This document shows positions 32,519 through 41,211 of a DNA stretch of 54,289 bases, one piece after another (within the stretch, counting starts at the first letter, position 1; each line of letters begins with the position of its first letter). Source of the stretch: a virus; IMG/VR virus record IMGVR_UViG_3300027969_004149, positions 1-54,289 of that record; one strand, given 5' to 3'. The notes below the pieces were generated by a model that was not told the origin of the DNA, did no database searches, and was given only the letters and a program-made list of their open reading frames with translations. Made by a program: the position numbers and the translations under genes.

Positions 32519-33096
32519 ATATTTGTTCCTATCATAACTCTGTCTTGCCCCTGGTTAGGCAAAGTTTTATGATTCAACCAGCCTGGAAATATTATTAAAT
32601 CCCCACTCTCCCCATCTATCTGTTGTTCAAATAGTGTATGGTAAGTGTTTTTGTCTATGTGATAAGGTTGATGTTTCAATAATGTAGATAGCGGATTTTC
32701 GTAAACTATATTTCCTATTCCGGATTTTTTACAAAGATAAAAACTAGAGGTCATGACTCTCGGTGCATGATTATGGAGATCAATAAACGAATCGGATTTG
32801 TAGATGTTGCACCACATTTCAATTACTTTAGGTTTGAAATAAGCATCATATCCTATGTCTTTCCAATATATTGCAGCATGTTGTTCTATGAACAATTTTA
32901 TTTCTTCGAACTCTGGTAGCATATGCAGATCTCTTCGATCCACATAGGTACAAACTCCCTCGCCACGCATGGATCCCTGATTGTTTGATTTCACAGATTC
33001 GAAGTCGATAATATTATAGAGATTGTCAACTATAGAATCAAGGTCGCCTTGATATTGTGTTTTATAAATTTTAACAGGAAAAAGATCAATTATCAT
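32491..33096 (-). CDS. Putative 2OG-Fe(II) oxygenase (2OG-FeII_Oxy_5 type)
   Basis: A 201-residue protein opening MIIDLFPVKIYKTQY, the usual N-terminal strand of the 2OG-FeII_Oxy_5 family. FIDLHNHAPRVMTSSFYL carries the HxH segment; IVYENPLST and DLIIFPGWLNHKTLP follow with the distal His, then RVMIGTNI with the Arg. ATGA overlap with the virion-type gene upstream. A virion gene and this enzyme in one transcript could mean that a structural protein is its substrate; this is inference. Confidence 0.76.
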   Translation of the reverse strand: MIIDLFPVKIYKTQYQGDLDSIVDNLYNIIDFESVKSNNQGSMRGEGVCTYVDRRDLHMLPEFEEIKLFIEQHAAIYWKDIGYDAYFKPKVIEMWCNIYKSDSFIDLHNHAPRVMTSSFYLCKKSGIGNIVYENPLSTLLKHQPYHIDKNTYHTLFEQQIDGESGDLIIFPGWLNHKTLPNQGQDRVMIGTNICAEPSNQN

Positions 33097-34145
33097 TTTT
33101 TTAAAGCGTATGCAGGTATTGCATACTCCTCTCCGTTTAGGTTAATTTTTACGTATCTAATCTTGTTAAAATCTAACACAAACACAGCATTATCTACAGT
33201 GTCTAAATTTAAATTTAATTCTTGATTTACTTCTAGGCCATAGTAGGCATACAACTGCCCATCATTAGATATCTTTACCCTACAGGTAGGAGGACCAAAG
33301 GGTGTATCTCTTGTAACCCAATTCATACTCACAGGCACGAATCCCTTTTCAGGAACTCCGTCGATGATTGCGGTCTGTGCCATACCCCATTCCCAATCTT
33401 GAGATTCGCAGGGCTTTGCCAACCAGTCAAACGCAAATATAAAATCTCCTTGTTTGCAAGGTTTAGGTTCAGCAGGGGTTCCTCTCCATCTAGTAAACGC
33501 CATCCAGGATGCTTGTGTGCCGTTGTCGTCAAAGCTGTCTATTCTTAAACTTGGCTGTTTGAAATTTCCTTGATGCTGTATCTTTACAGCAGTGCTTTTT
33601 GTGTTTATAGTCAAAGGAAAATCATAATCATATCGGCATCCGCCGCCGGTGCCATTAAGAAAACTTTGATTTGTACCTTCCCATTCAGGTGTGTGGTTAG
33701 AGCCGTAGTCTATAACAATGCTGCCGTCTTTGATAGTTAATAGATTTTTTTCTTCTGGATCAAATGATTTGAATTGAGGAGCAATAATAGTACCGTCTGG
33801 TGCTATAGTTACAAACTGCTCCTTGGATATTCCTGAACAAGACCCTAACACCAAGGAAGCTGCAACTAAATCTTTACCCTCTAGAGCCGACTTGTCATCA
33901 ACATAAGCTCCAATGAAAGCTGCATTTACAAACGGATCTACTTTACCATCTGTGTAAGCATTAAACTTTATTACTCCTAAGCTATCTTTGTTATGAACAA
34001 CTTTGGGATTCTCAATACTGCCTCGACTGGCAGCTAATCGCAGGGAAGGTTGCTTACCAAAAAGACCGTTAGTAATACCTTGTATTGTTAAAGGAGTGGC
34101 AGAACTATCACCTTTGATTGTGATTTCAATTTGTTCATTGTTCAC
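33093..34145 (-). CDS. Tail-fibre-like virion protein
   Basis: A 350-residue protein from the GTG ending at 34145. Residues about 35-103 (RGSIENP..V, DSLGVIKF, AAFIGAYVDD, AASLVLGS) repeat the module at residues about 265-330 of the 7791 tail-fibre-like protein. A second, looser copy follows at PSLRIDSFDDNG. The GTG overlaps the AGGAG sequence, so it cannot be served by it. An in-frame ATT ending at 34169 would give N-terminal SQNQILGV and has a GGAG 9 bases upstream; see findings. First gene of a minus-strand trio with a dioxygenase and a methyltransferase. Confidence 0.75.
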   Translation of the reverse strand: MNNEQIEITIKGDSSATPLTIQGITNGLFGKQPSLRLAASRGSIENPKVVHNKDSLGVIKFNAYTDGKVDPFVNAAFIGAYVDDKSALEGKDLVAASLVLGSCSGISKEQFVTIAPDGTIIAPQFKSFDPEEKNLLTIKDGSIVIDYGSNHTPEWEGTNQSFLNGTGGGCRYDYDFPLTINTKSTAVKIQHQGNFKQPSLRIDSFDDNGTQASWMAFTRWRGTPAEPKPCKQGDFIFAFDWLAKPCESQDWEWGMAQTAIIDGVPEKGFVPVSMNWVTRDTPFGPPTCRVKISNDGQLYAYYGLEVNQELNLNLDTVDNAVFVLDFNKIRYVKINLNGEEYAIPAYALKK

Positions 34146-34229
34146 TCCTAAAATTTGATTCTGAGAAATAATTGTATACTCCGGGGATATGAATAACTAC
34201 TTATACAATAATAATCTATTAATAAGACA

Positions 34230-34835
34230 ATGCGACTAGACATTTCACCAATACGTAACAATCTATCAAGCCTTCAATTGACGTTAAACAGCCCAAAAAG
34301 TATTGTGATAGAGCAACTTGAAAAAGAAAATTGGATTGAACATAAAGAATCCAAGGTCAAAGCTAACAACGGGCATGATAATAGATCAGTGTTACCGCAA
34401 CCACAAAGTCCTGTGTTGAAAGATCTTCTGGCTTTTATCAGTTCAGATACAGTTAAAAGACAAATAATTGCACAACTGTATCGAGACTTTCCTCATATTA
34501 GTTCGTTATGGGAGGGGTGGTCTCAGGATCAAATGAACACCCATACTGTTTGGGGCGGACAATTTTTAAAAGACAATCCAGGTTTTTATTTAGAAACACA
34601 TCTAGACACAAGATTGCAAGTGGCAACTGGCCTAATATATCTCAATGACACTGATGATGTCGACTGGTCTACATTCTATTACACCGACAAATCCAAGACA
34701 GATGAGTTAAGAATTTCCAATAACTTCGGGCAAGGTGTACTACATATTAATGATCATGATACTTGGCATGAGGGATACAATAGAACAAACAAGGATAGGT
34801 ACTTAATGATTGTAGGGTTGCTAATAAATGTCTAA
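34230..34835 (+). CDS. Putative 2OG-Fe(II) dioxygenase
   Basis: A 201-residue protein. GFYLETHLDTRLQVATGLIYL carries H-x-D with the next strand. GVLHINDHDTWHEGYN carries the distal His, followed by RYLMIVGLLI. The segment TGLIYLNDTDD resembles prolyl-hydroxylase-like members. Divergent from the virion-type gene at 33093 and coupled by an 8-base overlap to the next gene. Confidence 0.75.
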   Translation: MRLDISPIRNNLSSLQLTLNSPKSIVIEQLEKENWIEHKESKVKANNGHDNRSVLPQPQSPVLKDLLAFISSDTVKRQIIAQLYRDFPHISSLWEGWSQDQMNTHTVWGGQFLKDNPGFYLETHLDTRLQVATGLIYLNDTDDVDWSTFYYTDKSKTDELRISNNFGQGVLHINDHDTWHEGYNRTNKDRYLMIVGLLINV

Positions 34836-35253
34836 AGATTTAAAATTTTGGATTGATGAATTAATCAAACCAAGAACAGAACTAGGAAACTTACCAGTCT
34901 GTCCTTTTGCCAAAGGCGTCGACTTCGATATAGTAGAATCGTCCGGCGAGGATATCGTACCGCCTGCTGAAGATTTTGAACTTGTTGTGTATATGTTACC
35001 AGAAGATATTACAGTAGATCAAATAAATCATCTATCCGAAAAATATAATCAACAATATCCTGATATTATTTTTCTACCCGACCATAAAGATAGAAAAACT
35101 TTCATTAATGGTGTACAAACTAATAATGGCAAACACAATCTTTTACTATGTCAATTACGATCACGATTAAAAATAGCTAGAGACAAATTGAAAAAAAGCA
35201 ATTACTATAGCTATTGGACTGAAGACTACCTTAAAGAAATATTAGATCATTAA
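34828..35253 (+). CDS. Conserved hypothetical protein (141 aa), LPVCPFA motif
   Basis: A 141-residue protein. The N-terminal WIDELIKPRTELGNLPVCPFAKG recalls the L-x-x-CPFA opening of DUF1415-like proteins, seen also in other phage proteins paired with oxygenases, but the rest does not fit clearly. Acidic, with a basic C-terminal helix (RSRLKIARDKLKKS). It overlaps the dioxygenase-like gene by 8 bases; its last 4 bases overlap the convergent dehydrogenase-like gene. Confidence 0.6.
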   Translation: MSKDLKFWIDELIKPRTELGNLPVCPFAKGVDFDIVESSGEDIVPPAEDFELVVYMLPEDITVDQINHLSEKYNQQYPDIIFLPDHKDRKTFINGVQTNNGKHNLLLCQLRSRLKIARDKLKKSNYYSYWTEDYLKEILDH

Positions 35254-35753
35254 TCTAATTTCAAACAGGTCAGTTCTAATACAGTATATCCTTGAGAATT
35301 CTCTATTGTGCTGACAGCAAACTCGGCCCATTTAAAAAAAGTTTGATCATCATTTTCATGAACACCAGTTTTAAGTAACGTCAATGAAGGATATCGATGT
35401 CTCATAAGACATTGCCAATGAGCAGTTTCTAATTTTCTTTTATTATCAAGATTTTCTGATGTTTTGTCTAAGAATAAAGTGTTAATGGAACTAATGTTTA
35501 CGATACGTTTGTTAGGTGTACCTTCCCAAATATTCCAAACATCATTGAGTAAATTAATCTGATCGAAAGATGTATTTACAAATGTGTCACAATCAATTAT
35601 TGCCTTTACTGCATTCTTTCTTTGCTCTGAATCAGAGAGGTCGAATCCCGTAGCACGTGAGATGCCCACTATCGAATAACCTAAATTAGAATATGCGGCA
35701 GACATGGCTCGACCGACTGGGCCAAGATGGGCAGTGATAGCTACTGTTTTCAT
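35250..35753 (-). CDS. Short NAD(P)-binding dehydrogenase/epimerase-like protein
   Basis: A 167-residue protein. ITAHLGPVGRAMSAAYSNLGY is a Rossmann loop with a degenerate Gly pattern. GISRATGFDLSD resembles the second strand, DTFVNTSFDQINL the third, and RIVNISSINTLF the Ser strand. The usual Y-x-x-x-K is not obvious, though KRKLETAHWQCL sits near that place. At about two-thirds of the usual SDR length it may be a trimmed or non-catalytic form. Confidence 0.62.
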   Translation of the reverse strand: MKTVAITAHLGPVGRAMSAAYSNLGYSIVGISRATGFDLSDSEQRKNAVKAIIDCDTFVNTSFDQINLLNDVWNIWEGTPNKRIVNISSINTLFLDKTSENLDNKRKLETAHWQCLMRHRYPSLTLLKTGVHENDDQTFFKWAEFAVSTIENSQGYTVLELTCLKLD

Positions 35754-35759
35754 TAAATA
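35752..35759 (+). promoter_or_regulatory. Putative T4-type late promoter (ATTAAATA)
   Basis: Plus-strand ATTAAATA lies 30 bases before the ATG at 35790, with AAGGG as a possible ribosome site. It overlaps the start codon of the minus-strand gene, so the two divergent promoters cross each other. Confidence 0.48.
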
Positions 35760-35772
35760 TTTCGCAAAACAT

Positions 35773-35778
35773 TATTTA
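35773..35778 (-). promoter_or_regulatory. Putative T4-type late promoter, minus strand (TAAATA)
   Basis: Minus-strand GTTAAATAA lies 19 bases upstream of the ATG of the 35250-35753 gene. Confidence 0.45.
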
Positions 35779-35789
35779 ACAAGGGCATT

Positions 35790-36872
35790 ATGAGTATCTA
35801 TACAAATTGGGATCCGTTAGAAGAAGTCATTGTAGGAAACTGCAATACTGAAATACCATTAGATTGGAATATTGAATCAGAAGCACGACCTTTAATAAAT
35901 CGAATATTACAAGAAACCAAAGAAGATTTAGATAATTTAGCAAAAATCTTACAAGGCCTAGGAGTGAAAGTTCATAGACCTATACCTAATCGATTCCCAG
36001 AGAAAATAGAACTACCGACATTTAGTGTGTTCTATGCTACTAATCCTATCGTTCCGAGAGATCAATATCTAGCCTATGGTAATACCATCTATCAAACATA
36101 TACCAGTATGCCTGATAGATACTTTGATTCATTTAATTACTATGAAATATTCAAATCTCTATACGATCAAGGATATAATTGGATCAGCCAGCCGCCGCCG
36201 ATGATTAACAACTTCGAAGGAAAGAAATGGTTTGTTGACGGCCCAACGATTTATGGAGAAGATTACAAAGACAAGGTGCTGTGGCATGCTGCTACTATGT
36301 ATAAGTGTGGTGATGCATTGATAACTAACAACGCAGGCCCGGGGTCGCAAGCAGGATTAGAGTGGATGAAAAGAAATATCGATGCAGACATTGTTTACAA
36401 CCATGATACAAAGGTTAATAACTGGGGACATATCGATCACGGTTTTTATATGGTCGATGATAATACAGTGTTATGCATGGATCCAAGTTGGGTTCCGATT
36501 TGCCTGCGTAATAAAAACATCATCGACCTATCAGGAAAGTTTGAAAAATTTCCGTACCAAGATTTTATAAAGCAAACTAAACAAATTCGTTCTAAAGATC
36601 ATGTGTCATTAGAATGGTTAAATGTTTGGCTACAAGAATGGAAAGGATATGCTCAAGATGTTGCGTTTGAAACTAATGTGTTAGTGGTAGACTCACGCAA
36701 TATCATTTGCTCTGCCGTTCAGCCCGAAGTGTTTGCTATGTTATCTAAAATTGGAATAACCTGTCATGTAGCTTCTATTAGACACGCACTGTTTTGGGAG
36801 GCCGGAATTCATTGCCTTACGTTGGACCTAAAAAGAAGAGGTAATAAAAGATCTATTGTCGAAAAGAACTGA
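35790..36872 (+). CDS. Amidinotransferase-family protein (glycine amidinotransferase-like)
   Basis: A 360-residue protein. WDPLEEVIVGN (7-17) opens the family; IVPRDQYLAYGNTIYQ (87-102) matches the P-R-D....GN.I segment of arginine:glycine amidinotransferase; GHIDHGF (213-219) supplies the catalytic His; GIHCLTLDLKRRG carries the nucleophile Cys342. The family moves an amidino group from arginine to an amine, or deiminates arginine, through a Cys adduct. Convergent with an aminotransferase (20-base overlap), which could supply or consume the amine. Confidence 0.85.
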   Translation: MSIYTNWDPLEEVIVGNCNTEIPLDWNIESEARPLINRILQETKEDLDNLAKILQGLGVKVHRPIPNRFPEKIELPTFSVFYATNPIVPRDQYLAYGNTIYQTYTSMPDRYFDSFNYYEIFKSLYDQGYNWISQPPPMINNFEGKKWFVDGPTIYGEDYKDKVLWHAATMYKCGDALITNNAGPGSQAGLEWMKRNIDADIVYNHDTKVNNWGHIDHGFYMVDDNTVLCMDPSWVPICLRNKNIIDLSGKFEKFPYQDFIKQTKQIRSKDHVSLEWLNVWLQEWKGYAQDVAFETNVLVVDSRNIICSAVQPEVFAMLSKIGITCHVASIRHALFWEAGIHCLTLDLKRRGNKRSIVEKN

Positions 36873-38049
36873 TCAATCTTGTTTTTAATTTATTAAAATA
36901 CTCTGCATCTGCATTTAAAGGTATCATTAACAACAAATGATCAAGCGAAGGAGTCCACAGCCCAGCATTAAGTCCGTTTTTATAATAAACTTTTTCTTGG
37001 GTTAGTGGGGTATCTATATCAAATAGCAATCCGTAATTTCTATAATCGAAAATAATTTTTTCATGCTTTAATTCTTCCATTATACTGATAGCATTTGTTA
37101 ATATTGCATTAAAATTATCAAGATGATTTTCTTTTTCTAGAACGTCTATGTACTTTTGTGTACAATAGATTCCACTTAAAGAAAAAGAATAGGTAAACCC
37201 ATAACTTAAAAATCCGTGTTTTACTACTTCGTTGATTCTCTCAGATACTAAACATGCACTTAACGGAAAATATCCTCCTGAGAAGGCTTTACCTGAAGTA
37301 AAAATATCTGGTGCGAAACGTTTATCAAATCCAAAGAATGTACCTGTCTTGCCGCCACCGGTGGCAATGTCATCATAGATTAACACCACATCTTTTTCTT
37401 TGCACAAGAGCTGTAATCTATTCCAAAAAGTATCGCTAAACCGTTTCAAACTATTTGACCATGAGCAGGGTTCAATTATTATACACGCTGCTTGAGAACT
37501 ATGAGATTCAATGTCATTTAAAATTTCGTCTTCTGATTGTTCTCTGTCAATCTGAATACAGAATGGATGCGGAGTCATGCTAGCAGCCATAAAATTCATA
37601 TTACCTATACTAGACGATAAATGTGTACTACCATGATAAGAATTTTGTATTCCTAATATATGATGCCTTTTTTGTTCTTTACATTTATGATATAGCATTG
37701 CAATCTTCACAGCACCTTCCACAGCATCGCTTCCGGATAAAGCAAATACAGATCGGTACCCGCCACTTAATTCATATAGTTTCTCTGTCAAGTCGATCAC
37801 AGACTGGTTAGTAGACATATACTCACCGCTCACAAAAGGGTTTTCTAACATCTTTTGATTTACATAATTTATAAAATCATGTCTATCAAACCCAAGCAAA
37901 AAAGCTCCACCGTTTCCTAGACTAAGATCTATAATTTCTCGATCATTTTCTATAAATCCAAATTGAGTATATTTCTGTATTTTTCTTGCCTTAGAGTGAT
38001 CTGCGTTTTCGTTGAACGGAAAAAGCAATTTTAAATTTTGATTGGTCAT
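36853..38049 (-). CDS. Class III PLP-dependent aminotransferase
   Basis: A 398-residue protein. FALSGSDAVEGAVKIA is the phosphate-binding loop, GIQNSYHGSTHLSS the pyridine-stacking segment, VVLIYDDIATGGGKTG holds Asp226, and TSGKAFSGGYFPLSA holds the PLP lysine, Lys254. Class III enzymes act on omega- or alpha-amines and amino sugars or isomerise glutamate semialdehyde; specificity cannot be told. Its 3' end overlaps the amidinotransferase gene, and the pair forms a convergent cassette. Confidence 0.87.
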   Translation of the reverse strand: MTNQNLKLLFPFNENADHSKARKIQKYTQFGFIENDREIIDLSLGNGGAFLLGFDRHDFINYVNQKMLENPFVSGEYMSTNQSVIDLTEKLYELSGGYRSVFALSGSDAVEGAVKIAMLYHKCKEQKRHHILGIQNSYHGSTHLSSSIGNMNFMAASMTPHPFCIQIDREQSEDEILNDIESHSSQAACIIIEPCSWSNSLKRFSDTFWNRLQLLCKEKDVVLIYDDIATGGGKTGTFFGFDKRFAPDIFTSGKAFSGGYFPLSACLVSERINEVVKHGFLSYGFTYSFSLSGIYCTQKYIDVLEKENHLDNFNAILTNAISIMEELKHEKIIFDYRNYGLLFDIDTPLTQEKVYYKNGLNAGLWTPSLDHLLLMIPLNADAEYFNKLKTRLISSFRQ

Positions 38050-38093
38050 AATTTTTCTTTAAGAAGGCAAACTTGTTTATTTAATTTGCAGGG

Positions 38094-38099
38094 TATTTA
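38094..38099 (-). promoter_or_regulatory. Putative T4-type late promoter, minus strand (TAAATA)
   Basis: Minus-strand CTAAATACC lies 44 bases before the aminotransferase ATG. A second TTAAATAA at 38078-38084 is 28 bases before it, so which one is used is not clear. Confidence 0.4.
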
Positions 38100-38105
38100 G
38101 CTATC

Positions 38106-38113
38106 GATAAATA
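38106..38113 (+). promoter_or_regulatory. Putative T4-type late promoter (GATAAATA)
   Basis: GATAAATA lies 6 bases before the ATG at 38120 with no ribosome site between. Confidence 0.6.
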
Positions 38114-38119
38114 TCGTAA

Positions 38120-40045
38120 ATGAAAAAAGTCTATTTAATACAGGCAGAGATTACTTCTGGCCCGTCCAATGAACACTATCTGCCGTTTTCAGTAGGCTGC
38201 ATATGGGCGTATGCTAACCAGTTCAGTGATATTCAAAGCAATTTTATGTTGGCGGATGTGATTTGGAAACGTGAGGGACAGCAAGATGTGTTGGATAAAA
38301 TAAAAGATCCTGACATAATAGGCTTTAGTACCTATGTTTGGAATCACAATTGGAATCTTACGTTAGCTAAAAAAATCAAACAACGATGGCCTGATTGTTT
38401 GATAGTGTTCGGAGGCCCTAGTATTAATGAAAGTTGGCTGACACATGATTTTATAGACGTTGCTATGTTCGGCGAAGGTGAAATGGCGTGGGCAGATCTT
38501 TTAAGAAAGTATATCAACAAGGAACCAATCGACCGCTATTGGAATAATCCTAGACAACAGGATATAGCAGAATTTCCTAGTCCGTATACTGCAGGATTTT
38601 TTGACAAAATTATAAAAGAAAATCCAGATATCAGCTGGTATATGATGATCGAAACCAATCGAGGGTGTCCTTATCACTGCACATTCTGCGGATGGGGTGC
38701 AGATTATCTTAATAAATTAAAAACGTTTAACCTAGAAAGAACCAAGGAAGAAATGGATTGGGCAGTGACTAACAACATTCATTGGTTGTTTGTTATTGAT
38801 CCGAACGCAGGCATATTAAAAGAACGTGACGTTGAGATCGCATGGATGGCTAGACGTGCTATTGAGGATCCCGTGAGTAAAATTCGTAGAGTCACATTCA
38901 ATCATGCCAAGAATCTCAATGAAGCCTGTTTTGAAATAGAAAAAATAATACAAAAATGGACCTATGGATTAGAAATGGCTGTGCAAAGTATGAACGTGCC
39001 TACTCTAGAAGCCAGCAAACGAAATAACATGGGAATGAATAATCTAGAACGTGCCTATGCGCTGTGTCAAAAGCATGGTATAAGATACTATACCGAATTG
39101 GTGTTAGGACTTCCTTTAGAAACTAAAGAAACATTTATCAACGGACTGTTCACTATCATGAAACTAGGACAACACGATTCAGTGAAGACCTATCCCTGTA
39201 CAGTTATTCCTAATTCAGAAATGGCCAGTGAAGAATATCAAACCCGCTACGGGATAAAATTAATACATCCACGAGACATGTACAGATCTAAAGAAGAAAG
39301 AATATGGGATGAGGAAGATCAAAGCTGGGAAGACATCGCTATGGTTAGTGCTACAAATACTATGAGCAGTCAAGATATGGCAGATACATTATCTTATCAT
39401 TGGATGTTGGCACAGTTTCATTATTCTGGTGTCACTCAGTTAACTTCTAAATATCTATATCACATGCATAACATAGAATATAGAGATTTTTATGACCGAC
39501 TATACCAATATCTCAAACAAGATACACTAGGCAAAGCATTAATAGATTCTGTTGAAGAAATCTTGACAAATTATTTTATACATGGTGAAGTTCCCAATGA
39601 AGAGCGATATCATAATGTGGTTGCATTGACTCTGCCCGAAACATATAAATTAAACTATATCGTAGAAAACAAGAAACATTTTATCAACTTGGGCTTTGCT
39701 GTAGGAGAAAGTTTTAGAGAAATAGAACCCAGTATTGTAGACTTACAAACAGCATTGATGAAAGACGATAGTCAAACTTATCCTCACAAGATCTATTCTA
39801 TCATAGACATCGATAGATGGGTCTATGAATTCAGCGAGTACGAGATACACAAACATGACCCAGTAAGTCATATGCATGATCAAATGTATACCAAGTTTCT
39901 TATGAAAACTGATATTGTTAACATTAATAATCCATACCAACACCAAGACGTTGAGGATACGTATGATGGTAATAAAATTGCTGCACACGCAACTATTCCT
40001 ATTATCCCTATTGCCAGCACAACAGCAGACGGAAGAATTTTATGA
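38120..40045 (+). CDS. B12-binding-domain radical SAM protein
   Basis: A 641-residue protein. Residues 1-130 form a Rossmann-like cobalamin-type domain (GFSTYVWN, LIVFGGPSINE, MFGEGE), but without the D-x-H-x-x-G that would bind cobalamin base-off. RGCPYHCTFCGWG (Cys183, 187, 190) is the cluster motif, then ELVLGLPLETKETF typical of B12-type enzymes. The last 200 residues are a family-specific extension. These enzymes methylate or rearrange unactivated carbons. The truncated gene at position 3 is a relative. ATGA overlap with the next radical SAM gene. Confidence 0.87.
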   Translation: MKKVYLIQAEITSGPSNEHYLPFSVGCIWAYANQFSDIQSNFMLADVIWKREGQQDVLDKIKDPDIIGFSTYVWNHNWNLTLAKKIKQRWPDCLIVFGGPSINESWLTHDFIDVAMFGEGEMAWADLLRKYINKEPIDRYWNNPRQQDIAEFPSPYTAGFFDKIIKENPDISWYMMIETNRGCPYHCTFCGWGADYLNKLKTFNLERTKEEMDWAVTNNIHWLFVIDPNAGILKERDVEIAWMARRAIEDPVSKIRRVTFNHAKNLNEACFEIEKIIQKWTYGLEMAVQSMNVPTLEASKRNNMGMNNLERAYALCQKHGIRYYTELVLGLPLETKETFINGLFTIMKLGQHDSVKTYPCTVIPNSEMASEEYQTRYGIKLIHPRDMYRSKEERIWDEEDQSWEDIAMVSATNTMSSQDMADTLSYHWMLAQFHYSGVTQLTSKYLYHMHNIEYRDFYDRLYQYLKQDTLGKALIDSVEEILTNYFIHGEVPNEERYHNVVALTLPETYKLNYIVENKKHFINLGFAVGESFREIEPSIVDLQTALMKDDSQTYPHKIYSIIDIDRWVYEFSEYEIHKHDPVSHMHDQMYTKFLMKTDIVNINNPYQHQDVEDTYDGNKIAAHATIPIIPIASTTADGRIL

Positions 40046-41211
40046 ACTTAATTGGCTTTAATAATTCTAACATAAACAGAATGTTAGAATCTATTGCAGG
40101 AAAGCATCTACTGCCCACTGTGTCTCTGTGTCATCATTGCCATAGACATATTCCAGCATGGCGATATGAGAAAGACAACAAAGTTTACATGGTAAAGAGT
40201 TGTGCTATTCACGGCATCAGCCATCACCTAATCGAAAATGATTATGAGTTCTACTCGGGGCTATACTATACACAAGATAATCCCAAATACAATATGAACG
40301 GTGGAGTGCTTATAGAAGGCAGCGATAGATGCAATCTAGAATGTCCTCACTGTTATCATTTGCCAGACAATGACGTCAAGGATCCTTCTATTGAAGAATT
40401 GGTTAGACAAGTACTAACTATGCCATTAGGTGATCCAGACGGCGTTCATCGTATTATACTTGCTGGTGCAGAGAGTACTCTCAGACGAGATTTTCCAGAA
40501 ACTGTGGCTGCTATACGAGGACTGCACCCGGATGTTCATGTCAGTGTACTAACCAACGGTATCAGATTCAACGACAGCGATTTCTGTAGACGCAGCGTAG
40601 AAGCCGGATTGCATGCTGCCAACATAGGACTAAATCATCCTGACTACATTAACAATGAAACTGTGAGAAGAAAACAAATTACTGCCATAGAAAACATGAT
40701 GAAGGAAGATGTTTCTGTAGGATATATTGGATACACTATGGTGGGATTCCACGAACTAGATTATATACTAAATGAAATTTGGACTAATGGTTGGACTCCC
40801 AAAACTTTCAGGATCAGACTAGGAGCCGAGATTGGTAGAAATGCCACTACTGAAGTCTCTACAGTTAGTGATTTATATAAAGCTGTTGAGCAATGGTGCC
40901 TTGTTCGAGAAATACCTTTTAGTAGAATCATCGAAGCAGACAACAACATATACCATGTGATGGTCGAAATGGGGGATAAATGTTTGCGATTGATCAACTG
41001 GTGTGATGAAACCAACATTGACATGGAAGAATTGCGGAGTGGTCCGTGGTGCAATTTTGTGCCTGACGGGATTACAAATTTTCTACATCAGGTCATCCGC
41101 CGAGACATATGGAAAAACAAAAGTATACCATTACCCGATGCACCGCCTCAGCGATATTTGTTAGCCAGACATCCTACAAAAGATCCTCTGGATCTTCTTA
41201 ATCTACTTTAG
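40042..41211 (+). CDS. Radical SAM protein of Tes/MJ0619-like type
   Basis: A 389-residue protein. Before the SAM core there is a rubredoxin-like segment CHHCHRHIPAW (Cys30, Cys33), then KVYMVKSCAIHG (Cys54, His57), as in the tetraether-lipid synthase/MJ0619 group. The cluster motif is CNLECPHCY (97-104); LAGAEST replaces the GGEP-type motif, and VLTNGIRF follows. Known relatives join or modify lipid chains and other unactivated carbons. Coupled to the B12-type enzyme by ATGA, so they may act in sequence. Lipid specificity is inference. Confidence 0.8.
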   Translation: MNLIGFNNSNINRMLESIAGKHLLPTVSLCHHCHRHIPAWRYEKDNKVYMVKSCAIHGISHHLIENDYEFYSGLYYTQDNPKYNMNGGVLIEGSDRCNLECPHCYHLPDNDVKDPSIEELVRQVLTMPLGDPDGVHRIILAGAESTLRRDFPETVAAIRGLHPDVHVSVLTNGIRFNDSDFCRRSVEAGLHAANIGLNHPDYINNETVRRKQITAIENMMKEDVSVGYIGYTMVGFHELDYILNEIWTNGWTPKTFRIRLGAEIGRNATTEVSTVSDLYKAVEQWCLVREIPFSRIIEADNNIYHVMVEMGDKCLRLINWCDETNIDMEELRSGPWCNFVPDGITNFLHQVIRRDIWKNKSIPLPDAPPQRYLLARHPTKDPLDLLNLL

